From contig JALLBK010000318.1 in assembly GCA_036940085.1 (NCBI GenBank), positions 1-19,012 of the forward strand: a stretch of DNA of 19,012 nucleotides, in the 5' to 3' direction. This DNA is from Discostella pseudostelligera. Lineage: Eukaryota; Bacillariophyta; Thalassiosirophyceae; Thalassiosirales; Thalassiosiraceae. The notes under the pieces were generated by a model. That model saw only the letters and a program-made list of their open reading frames with translations, was not told the origin of the DNA and did no database searches. Of this stretch, positions 1 to 8,500 are shown one piece after another (position 1 is the stretch's first letter; each line of letters begins with the position of its first letter). A program made the translations under genes and the position numbers.

Positions 1-164
1 ATGCACCTGGGGCTCGAAACTCTCTCTTTTCTTCTGCTGCCTATGCAACACTTTCCGGCCATCTAGCAGGCGAAGAACGTGTTACTGTTCGTAAAGGTGC
101 AAAGGATGAAGTGGAAGTTGAAATTGTATTCTTTTCACGATCTACTCGGTCCACTTTGGGTTAA
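1..164 (+). CDS. 3' end of a gene, possibly DUF1990 (UPF0548)-like
   Basis: The frame beginning at base 3 is open from the left edge to a TAA at 162-164 and gives about 53 residues. Its composition looks like real coding sequence, and it contains YATLSGHLAGEERVTV followed by acidic/hydrophobic alternation and FSRS near the end. The order YxTLxGH, GEER, then FSR near the C-terminus resembles the C-terminal half of DUF1990/UPF0548 proteins, whose function is poorly known. This is recognition by pattern only and could be wrong. The start and most of the protein lie outside the window. The gene converges on the SET-domain gene, with 177 bp between the two stop codons. Confidence 0.45.
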   Translation, partial: APGARNSLFSSAAYATLSGHLAGEERVTVRKGAKDEVEVEIVFFSRSTRSTLG

Positions 165-341
165 TGTATATGGCCACTAATCGGAAGATTGCAACAACAA
201 TTCTTTCTATCTGAATTATGTCATCTTGATAAATAGCAAAGTGCGAAATGTGAATGAGCAACCTGATTTTACTGAGCAGGACGATATGTTCGCTTCAACT
301 GTATGCACTGCTTGCGAAGGGTATTGGTCTAACCATATTTT

Positions 342-3300
342 TTATTCTGGAAGTGACCGAGACAAATGCGACAAGATATCTGTATGAGATGTTTCTTGAG
401 CAGATGTTTGATACTGATACGAACTCACCCAATTCATGAATCCACGACACTCTGCTGATCCGCAGTGGCATGGTATACGTTTTGCTGGATCGTATTCGAG
501 GGAGAATTTGTAGTCATAGCACAACTCTTCACCACGCTGGATATCTCGTTTCGCGTAGATGACAATGCGTTTGTTCTCTCCTGCAGTGATAATTTGGGTG
601 TAGCAATTCGGGCTGCAGCTTGCGTTGATGTATCGAGCGACATTTCCCAACAGCGTAGCATCACACACTGTGTATGCATCTATCCTGAACATGTAGTCGT
701 CCAATTTGGCAGCCTCGTACTCTTTCTCACGTTTGTCTGCCACGGCATTTCCAATAAGTTCTCCTCTGTATTCGATTATCAGATCGCCGGAGTTGATCTG
801 TTCCTCTGCATACACCCCCCAACCATGAACTGTACTCTTGTCGAAGCGGAGTTGGTGTTCACGATCACGTCCAGCTAATCGGTCAACAGACTTCGAAGCA
901 TCGCCCAGCGCAGCCAAACTTTTGATCATCCGACGCTGACTCGCCCTAGCTGCCCGCCCACTAAGAGCAGTCTTTTCCTCAGCTTTGCCGATCTTGATTG
1001 CCCTTGGATAATGTTGTTCTCGGAGAAATGATGCATGTGTCAATTTCGACGAACCCCAGTAGCGTTTTGGGAGATGATCAAACGAGACTGCCCTGATGCA
1101 TTCGGCGTTGCAGAATTTCTCTCCTGTATCATCATCAATTGTCAACTCTGCAGCTAACATCGCTTTCGATTTCTTCGCATTCTTCGAACCAGTGTCAGTC
1201 AAGACCCTTTTGTTGCGTTTTCCACGGATCTTGTCTGATATCAATTCTTGCTCACCTGTTGTTTCCTTGCCGTAGAGTTTGCTCCTCACTTCGCCGACAA
1301 TGGGAGCAAATGATGGTCGCAGAGATAGCTGTCCCAAACTTTTCGGTAGTATAAAATCCTTGCAAGGAATTGACTGCAGTGATGTCAAAAGGTCCGCAAA
1401 AGCTAGTCCAGCTGTGTTGCAGGATGAGTGGGTTTTGGTGTCCATCGTCGTATTACGAACAGCGGTTGAGCAATGAGAACAATCACACTTGTCCATACAG
1501 CAAGGACCCGTCCAAGTCGTTTCATCAACCAACGATAGTGAAACTCCTTTCAACTCTAAGCATCGAGTGCACCAAAGTGGTCCGCCCATATTATTGCTAT
1601 TGTGATGCTGACATTTTCGCAATTGTGAATCATGATATGATCTTTGACAGTAATGACAGACTTTCAATGAATCCTTTTGAATTTCAGCTGAACGGAGCGG
1701 AGTGAACGTGTTGTCGCCAGCCTGATATGAATGTGTGACGGTAAAGTTCCAACCAATGCCATCATCCGGAATAGTATTAACAACGCATGGCTGTTTCCAA
1801 GGATCAACGAGTCGATGGATGCGATTTCCCAATACAATCAAGTCTTCGATGGGAGCTTGGAAGTACATCTCGTTTTCAGTATTTGACATGGTGTCGAAAA
1901 GTTCCAGCGGTCCATGATGAGCTAATCGTCCACCATCGAGTTGCTCAGGAGTCAATAGGCGCTTGATTGTGACCGTTGCAATTGTGGTAGAGCCTTCCGT
2001 TGAGGGGCTTTTGTCAATTTGGACTACCTCCCCAACAAGTTGGGTGACCGAATCTCGCGTATTCGTTTCCAAAACAGCAAGATCCGTGTCTTGGCCCGTC
2101 TGCTGATGCTGACAAGAAGAGGCTCGACTTGCAATCCATTCCCAGTTCTTCATCTGCTTATATTGAGTATCAACGCCATCGCCCACAAACAAGGACTGCA
2201 CACGTAGTAGCTTGTTCTGTTGTCTATCATTCTTTGTGGGTTTCTTCCCCGCGGGCTTTGCAATCACTCGCTTCCTCACGGCCCACTGTGAGATTACATC
2301 CGGATCAAGTTTAGATCCTTTCCGCTGATCAAAGATAGAAGCGAGAGTTACCTGTACAGCCACTTTATTTTCCCCTCGAATTTTAGCCTCGAGTGCACGC
2401 ATCCGAAGTTCCGATGAACTCGTCGTAGCATCATCTAATAATTTGTCAGTCAAAACTTGAAGATTGGAGTGAGATTCAATATCACTGCGATCGACTAACA
2501 TGACCACTTTGATACCATTTTCATTGCACTCATTTTTCCCTATTGAGATCACATTCCCTTCCAGTGCATGCTTTGTGGTCCTTTTCGCAGCATTCCTATT
2601 ATTATCCTCCATTGTTGTAGGACGTGGTAGAATGCACTTAATCCAGCTCCCAAGGAGCGATAATCCATCATCTTTGCCAGGAATGGGGGGTGACCAAATT
2701 TCGTATGGCTTTGGTTTCCGTTTTGTAGTACCACCTTGCTTACCAGAGACTCTGGTAGCTGATTCGGAGTTGGCGACATCAACAACTAGACTCGCAGTGT
2801 TGTTGGTTTTTCCAATTTCATGCTTAGCGACGCCATTTGTGCCATCACCATCCAACTGCTTCGATGACGAAGTCGCATCACCACTTCTCATCCGAAATGG
2901 ATCTCCATCTTTCACAACCCACACGACATTGGGATTCCCACCATCCGTGAGCTTTCGAAATCGAACTGCCACGACGCACCCTACCTTTGCACGGAAGGGG
3001 CTAAATTGTTTCTTCTTCTTCTTTGTCTTCTTCTTTGGAAGTTCGCTGGTGGTGGTTGTTGCGTTGGCAAGAAGTTCGGATGGCTTTACATGTGTTTCGT
3101 TTGGTGCCGTGTGGATTTGTTTGTCATTTGAAATGTTGTTATGCTGAGACTTTGGAATCACATTGTGGACCTCGACAGTGGTATCACGGGGATGATCAAC
3201 TTTAATAATTGACATGATATTGAGAAGTTTGGATTTACTACAAATGGATGCAGCCTCTCTCGGTGATTGTATTATGGGCTCACTAGTCGCAATCGAACAT

Positions 3301-4091
3301 TCTTTCGACAGTATTTTTGGTGGCTTGGCCTTGCTATTGTCCCCAGACATGAGAGTTGCGGCCTTCCCTGGTTTGTTCGTTAGTAGAGTATCTTTAGGGT
3401 ATGCAGTTGTTGATTTATTACTCTGGGAGTCATTGTGCTTGCTTTCGATCGTTGTTGATGCCTCCGATGATGATATTTTCTTCATTATAAATTTGTGTTG
3501 TGTAGGGCCAGCAGCCTGAGATCGATCTACTTTCCTAAGAATGGATGTATTGGGAAAATCTGCATTCATTTTGGTAGACTCGTCATTATGATGTTGTGTA
3601 GCAGACGAATCCGACTTCGCTAGAAGCGTATCGCCCCACCTTGACTTTCTTAGTTGTCCTTCCTTTTTGGTATTAATTTCAACAATTGTTGGTTTTGAAT
3701 CAGAATGCGAGGCAAATGACACGCGTCGGGAGGATTCGGATACAGAAGTGTTGGATACTGATTTTCGATTTGAATCATTGTATGAAGATTGATGTAGATT
3801 GCTTTCGCCCAGCCTACTATTTGTATCCGGGGGTGGTGGTGGAGGAAATAAACGAGCTGCTGCCCTCATTGCCGCGTTTTCGACCTGAGCGCTTCCAGCA
3901 AAAGGACGCGCCGACTGAACTCGATGTCGTTCTGATTGTACGGCAGATCGGCGCTGTGAGGAGAGTAAGTTCGCCAGTAGCGTTGGTCTTGGCGGAACGC
4001 GAGACTCCTGTAATGGCATAACATCATTACCCTTGAGCTCGGGGCGGCGGTGGTGACGGTCGTTTTGGAGAGGGTTGTTTTGGAAGCTCAT
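342..4091 (-). CDS. SET1/MLL-type histone lysine methyltransferase with CDCA7-like zinc finger
   Basis: Intronless, 1249 aa, ATG at 4091, stop TAA at 342. The C-terminal SET domain (about 1079-1200) has HGWGVYAEE at 1089, EYRGEL, the AdoMet/knot motif region at 1150-1163, and CYDYKF with the catalytic-type Tyr at 1192/1194. A post-SET CxCx4C follows at 1208, 1210 and 1215. An ASQRR segment near 1050 precedes the SET domain, as in SET1/COMPASS enzymes, so histone H3K4 methylation in the nucleus is the expected role. A Cys cluster at 812-874 (CxxC, WCxxC, CCxxxCxCxxC) resembles the zf-4CXXC_R1 finger of CDCA7. The first 800 residues are mostly Ser/Thr/Asn-rich and disordered, with a basic nuclear-localisation stretch at 353-361. 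The canonical NHSC motif reads NASC at 1156-1159. The exact substrate and activity are inferred. The SET1/MLL class is well supported. Confidence 0.9.
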   Translation of the reverse strand: MSFQNNPLQNDRHHRRPELKGNDVMPLQESRVPPRPTLLANLLSSQRRSAVQSERHRVQSARPFAGSAQVENAAMRAAARLFPPPPPPDTNSRLGESNLHQSSYNDSNRKSVSNTSVSESSRRVSFASHSDSKPTIVEINTKKEGQLRKSRWGDTLLAKSDSSATQHHNDESTKMNADFPNTSILRKVDRSQAAGPTQHKFIMKKISSSEASTTIESKHNDSQSNKSTTAYPKDTLLTNKPGKAATLMSGDNSKAKPPKILSKECSIATSEPIIQSPREAASICSKSKLLNIMSIIKVDHPRDTTVEVHNVIPKSQHNNISNDKQIHTAPNETHVKPSELLANATTTTSELPKKKTKKKKKQFSPFRAKVGCVVAVRFRKLTDGGNPNVVWVVKDGDPFRMRSGDATSSSKQLDGDGTNGVAKHEIGKTNNTASLVVDVANSESATRVSGKQGGTTKRKPKPYEIWSPPIPGKDDGLSLLGSWIKCILPRPTTMEDNNRNAAKRTTKHALEGNVISIGKNECNENGIKVVMLVDRSDIESHSNLQVLTDKLLDDATTSSSELRMRALEAKIRGENKVAVQVTLASIFDQRKGSKLDPDVISQWAVRKRVIAKPAGKKPTKNDRQQNKLLRVQSLFVGDGVDTQYKQMKNWEWIASRASSCQHQQTGQDTDLAVLETNTRDSVTQLVGEVVQIDKSPSTEGSTTIATVTIKRLLTPEQLDGGRLAHHGPLELFDTMSNTENEMYFQAPIEDLIVLGNRIHRLVDPWKQPCVVNTIPDDGIGWNFTVTHSYQAGDNTFTPLRSAEIQKDSLKVCHYCQRSYHDSQLRKCQHHNSNNMGGPLWCTRCLELKGVSLSLVDETTWTGPCCMDKCDCSHCSTAVRNTTMDTKTHSSCNTAGLAFADLLTSLQSIPCKDFILPKSLGQLSLRPSFAPIVGEVRSKLYGKETTGEQELISDKIRGKRNKRVLTDTGSKNAKKSKAMLAAELTIDDDTGEKFCNAECIRAVSFDHLPKRYWGSSKLTHASFLREQHYPRAIKIGKAEEKTALSGRAARASQRRMIKSLAALGDASKSVDRLAGRDREHQLRFDKSTVHGWGVYAEEQINSGDLIIEYRGELIGNAVADKREKEYEAAKLDDYMFRIDAYTVCDATLLGNVARYINASCSPNCYTQIITAGENKRIVIYAKRDIQRGEELCYDYKFSLEYDPAKRIPCHCGSAECRGFMNWVSSYQYQTSAQETSHTDILSHLSRSLPE

Positions 4092-4400
4092 TGTGCGGAT
4101 GTCATTGTCGTGAGGATCCTTTGCGTTGGCGCGGCATTGTCAATGCCAATTATTGTCTGGCAACTCAACTTCGAATATACAATAGGTAGACAAGCTTCCT
4201 CTCCCTCTCTCTCTTGCTTGCTTTGGGGTTGGCTACGATGCAGAATCCCAGCGGACCGGCCGCCATGGTAGGTAGACCATCAATTATTATTCTGCGGTCG
4301 CTGCGGCCGCTGCGGCGGGTGCGGCCGGGCGTCGAGCGTCGCGCGTCAGTGTGTGTCGAAATGAAATGGCCGGAAGAAATTTGGCGAACAATTGTGGCGA

Positions 4401-4413
4401 AAATGGCGGGAAG
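4401..4413 (+). promoter_or_regulatory. E2F-like motif, copy 1
   Basis: AAATGGCGGGAAG; the reverse complement contains CTTCCCGCC, close to the E2F/DP core TTTSSCGC. An identical 13-mer starts exactly 40 bp downstream. Related ATTTGGCGA words flank it at 4379-4387 and 4417-4425. Factor assignment is inference. Confidence 0.4.
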
Positions 4414-4440
4414 GGAATTTGGCGAAGAAGAACCATGAGA

Positions 4441-4453
4441 AAATGGCGGGAAG
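4441..4453 (+). promoter_or_regulatory. E2F-like motif, copy 2
   Basis: Exact second copy of AAATGGCGGGAAG, 154 bp before the GST start codon. A third exact copy, inverted, lies at 15089-15101. Confidence 0.4.
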
Positions 4454-4606
4454 AAACTAATACCCCTCATGCTCATTCACCCCTCTTGTTGTATCGTTCA
4501 TTCTTTATCGCCGTCATATCACCATCACCAACTTCTTCTCCTCTTCGATTTGATGTCGATGATTGCATTCGCTTGATACTAGATATCGTGCGTCTAGAGA
4601 GTGGCA

Positions 4607-5479
4607 ATGAGGCCATTCATACTACTAATAATAAGTTGCAGCCACGCAGCAAGCGGGTTCGTCTCGGCTGGCGCCACCACACCCCCGGGCCGTGGAGTTC
4701 GAACAGTTCTGAGAGGTGGATACGATGCCACCATCGGCGCCGACCCAAACACTCCAATTCAATTCTTTGCATTTTCTGGCAAAACCTGCCCCTATGCACA
4801 GCGAACACACATTGCATTATTGGAATTGGGAATTCCATTTGATATGACAGAAATTACTTCGATGCCGAAACCGGATTGGTACTTGAAAATTAATCCACAG
4901 GGGAAAGTCCCTGCATTGCGAGTTCCAACTGCCGATTATGCAGTTATTTACGAGTCGGCAATCTGCAATGAATTTCTATGTGATTATGCAACAACAACAC
5001 AACAATCGCATAATATGGGGCATCACAGTCTCATGCCCGTGGTGGATCCATTCGCTAGGGCAAAAATCCGCCTCTTGAATCTGCACTGCGATAATGCATT
5101 TACCAAGACGCAATTTACTTATCTTATGAACAAGAATGATGAATTAGACGAAGGGTTGCGTGATGAGATGGAGAATGCACTCCAACCATTCGAAGACTCG
5201 CTCGTGCAAAGTAAAGGCCCATATCTAATGGGGAACGAATTCACTCTTGCTGATTTGCATCTATTTCCATTTATTCAACGGTTGGTCGTCACACTCAAAG
5301 AATGGAAGGGTTATGAGTTACCGCAAGATAAGTTTCCCATTCTTTTGGCTTGGTTTCCTGCATGCATGGAACGCGAGTCTGTAAAAGAGTCTTCCATGAC
5401 GACAGATGAAATCATCGAGGTTTATGAGCGATTTGTTAGTGTGGACTATAAATTCGGAGGGCTAAATAAGAACAAGTGA
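4607..5479 (+). CDS. Glutathione S-transferase, Omega-like, with plastid-type leader
   Basis: Intronless, 290 aa, TGA stop. The frame is open from GTG at 4601, but the first ATG is at 4607 and gives MRPFILLIIS, a short hydrophobic signal. This is followed by HAASGF, which resembles the diatom ASAFAP plastid-import motif with Phe at +1. The thioredoxin-fold N domain (about 51-127) has CPYA with Cys61 as the likely catalytic residue, NPQGKVPAL (96-104) supplying the cis-Pro that binds glutathione, and YES at 116-118. The all-helical C domain (about 145-275) includes NEFTLADLHLFP. A Cys rather than Ser/Tyr active site points to Omega-type thiol transferase or dehydroascorbate reductase activity rather than classical conjugation. 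Plastid location is inferred from the leader alone. Its stop is 74 bp from the stop of the convergent C2/PH gene. Confidence 0.88.
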   Translation: MRPFILLIISCSHAASGFVSAGATTPPGRGVRTVLRGGYDATIGADPNTPIQFFAFSGKTCPYAQRTHIALLELGIPFDMTEITSMPKPDWYLKINPQGKVPALRVPTADYAVIYESAICNEFLCDYATTTQQSHNMGHHSLMPVVDPFARAKIRLLNLHCDNAFTKTQFTYLMNKNDELDEGLRDEMENALQPFEDSLVQSKGPYLMGNEFTLADLHLFPFIQRLVVTLKEWKGYELPQDKFPILLAWFPACMERESVKESSMTTDEIIEVYERFVSVDYKFGGLNKNK

Positions 5480-5553
5480 TGTTGTGTCGAATAGTTGTTA
5501 CTTTAGCGTCAATTCAATTGCCCACAATTCAGTTTCATGTTCGTTCGTTCGCG

Positions 5554-8500
5554 TCAGTCACTCTTAGCATCCATACTTGCACGTAGAACATTATTCTCCA
5601 AGGAGTCTTTTGCATCCGAACTTGGCGTCAAAAACGTAACCTTCAGTTGCCCATGTGAACTTCGGCCAAAAACGCTGACAACAAATGGTATCTCTTCGTT
5701 CGATAGTTCTCGCAAGTCAAGCGGTGACAGACCAGCTAGGCCAGAATGACCAGCGAAGAATATTTGTCCCATGGGTGCATCGCCCATGTCGAAATGTCGT
5801 TCCGATCTCCACCAAATGAGACGATGTCCTTCGATGAGACCGAATACGGGTGTCCAGTTCCAGTTCCTTGCCGAGGATGGGATAGTCGATTCGGGTCGCT
5901 TTTCTTTGAGTTTCAGAGCGCCGTGCCATTTAGATTTCCACAGCTTTTCAAGACGAGTTTGTCGCTTCGCATGTGCCTGTAAGTGGTCAAATGGTAACAA
6001 CGCAGCAATTTAGATCAAACAGGCGGTCGACGCTATTGAATTATCAAATCATACAATCACCAACTTACGAATCTCTCACGTTCCTTCTCTCCGACACGTC
6101 GCGCCTCCCAAAAATATATTCTACGTAAATCTTCATCGGTTGGTATGGAGAGAAATAAATTCTCCAATGGGTTGCCAGTGTTTTCCAACTCTGATTCGTC
6201 TTTGATTTTATCTTTCTGAACAGGAGTGATTTCTGCAGACGGTGTCATAAACTTGGCGTAGTATGTTGCACCAAATTGAGCCTGAGGATTTGAGAGAATG
6301 GAAAGGGACGACATGTGCGCGCGTGTGTCAGCCGAAGTCGGTGAAAAGTTAAAGTACTGACAACTCAAGTCACAAGCATACCATTCCGCCAAAGAGTATG
6401 ACGATCCGGGTAGGAATCAAAGCCAAAAATATCCACAGGACGATAAGGCACAGTAGAATAAAGACCGTAATTCGCGGATTCTTTTTATGAATGATAAAAT
6501 AGAGATCAGTTAAAAGCTTCGTTAGTGGGGAAACAAATGCATCATAATCATGTAATAACTCACCGAAAAGTTGAATGCGTTTCTAACACGTTCAAGCATG
6601 TCTACAACGTAGCTGAGTTGATTTTGAAGTTGTCCCCCAAGAGTTCGAACAGTGTTGATAGTGTTCAGGGATGATCCTATCATCCCTACGCTACTTTCCT
6701 GTGCTAAGGAAGCGGTTCGACTTATTTCCTCGCATATGACTTTGAAGGACTCCATATCATCCGATGAAGATGCACCATCAGTGAGACCACTTTTTGAGGA
6801 GAACTTGACTTTGACGTGCAGTTCCGGAAACGCTACTGAAGGGAGTTGTTCATGTCCATCATCTGCATCTTCGTTGAATTCGTCAATATCTTCAGTATTA
6901 GTAACTGAAGACTCGCCTGGAACAGTGTCGGTAGTTCCGACATCCAGAAGACGAAACCAGCCCTCTACTGCCCTTCCACTCCCTGCAAGCTTTGCCAGAG
7001 GTATGACCACTTCACCGATAACATTGTCAAACAGAGAAAACGACCCAAGTACATCGCTGAATCGAACTTGTATTACAATTGCTCCATATGATTGTTCCCA
7101 CGGCAACAACGAGATTCCGGTGCCATCCCCGCGATCACGACTTGTGACTGGCTGAAGAATAGGATACGAAAGTGAAGCATCAATGTCTTTCTCTTTCCTC
7201 CAGAGATGATCATCGGGTAGCAAATGTTTCAACCTCAAGAGTTCCGGGCTATCTTGTACAAGCTTCCAAGTGGGATTTGACGTGATGCCCGGGCTGATGG
7301 TGGCTCCGATTTGATGAATGCAACCACTTGATAAATCTACTTTTATTTGGGAGGATTTCGATTTGTCGTCTGCATAACGGAGAGGATCATACATAATGGA
7401 AGCATAAAAGCTTCCCGGTAGGCCTAATTCTCGTGATCTGAGGTTTTTGCCCTGCAGATCACCAACATGAAGGAGTCCCAACGGTCTGAAAATTGATTGA
7501 TTGGTCTTAATTTTCGTCTCTGATTTGATAACTGTCTCTTTCTCTTGCATCGTCCATCTATCTTTGAAATGACCATTGACTCGTAAGAAGGCAAGATATA
7601 TCATGAACAACACGAGGCAACCGATAGGTAACGCCCCGAGATACTCCAAATTCATTCTCAGAGTAAGGAGGACAAAAATTATCTAAACTCGAAAGGATCG
7701 AAAGCGGACATGTTAAATTTCATGCGATTGATGACGAGTGCAAGTGATGTTGAAAGAAATCTTACCATCGACATTCCGGTGAGTTGTGGATTTTCCCAAC
7801 TGACAACATGCATGTAGGCGTATACAAGATTTTGAACGAATTCAGTAATTGCTGTGATCCTAGCAATGTGCAGTTGAATAAGAGCAATGTCGAACTCTTC
7901 ATCCGCCTTCGGTGGACATCTTCGAGGATTCATCGAGTAAAACAACGACCTGTCTTCTTCCAAGAGCACATCAATCTCCAACCAACCAGATATTTCGCCT
8001 GGGCGTTGTGCTGATTGTTTCCCCTTATTGGTACTGCTTCCCACTACCTCCGATGAATTGTAGAAGTTTAATCCAAAGCCATCCTTGACTCCTGTCCGTA
8101 GTTCTAACTTAACACGACGAGGTTCTGAATATTTGCGCAGATGGAACAACGATAGCAAAATCCGATCTGTTTGGGCAAACATGTCATCGCGTTGCCATTG
8201 GAGCAATCCTTGGGTCGACAATAGGCATGATCCAATTGGTTTGTCGGTGTTGGCATCCACAACTTCTAATTTGTACTCCATTCCGTAGTGTGGAACATCA
8301 AACACCATTACATCGGAATCAAAGTTAGGTTTGGGTGTTTGCAGGACAGTTTTGGTTCGCTTCGACTCCTTACTTCCAAGCCACGAAATGCGAACGTAAT
8401 GATCACCATTGTGGAGATTAGTATCCGATTGAAACACGACATTAGGATCTGCTTCGGGTGGGAACGTCTTGTCGAAGAGACAAGCCCTCAAAACTCTAAC

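Larger units (their letters stand above)
4092..4606. promoter_or_regulatory. Divergent intergenic region between the SET and GST genes
   Basis: This 515-bp stretch separates two divergent ATGs (4091 on -, 4607 on +), so it should hold both promoters. It includes a GC-rich core at about 4250-4345 with repeated GCTGCGGC-like words. A 75-bp cluster at 4379-4453 contains two exact copies of AAATGGCGGGAAG and two of ATTTGGCGA. Two overlapping open frames cross it, but neither shows a recognisable domain. No clear TATA box is visible. Confidence 0.6.

Noticed and set aside
2500..3147. 215-codon + strand frame antisense to the SET gene
   Set aside because: It is the mirror of a Ser/Thr/Lys-rich coding region; its hydrophobic Phe/Val-rich runs come from Lys/Asn codons on the other strand. 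No domain is visible.
4165..4476. Overlapping frames in the SET/GST promoter (103 codons on -, 74 on +)
   Set aside because: Both are Arg/Ser/Pro-rich products of GC-rich promoter DNA. The + frame contains PEEIWRTIV, faintly F-box-like, but this is produced by the repeated GGCGA motifs and is too little to support a gene.
4601..4606. GTG as start of the GST
   Set aside because: Nuclear eukaryotic genes start with ATG; the ATG at 4607 gives a good signal peptide.
6057..7655. Separate small genes at 6057-6392, 5554-6000 and 6522-7655
   Set aside because: Each begins in intron sequence; consensus GT-AG sites in phase 0 join them into the C2/C1/PH gene.
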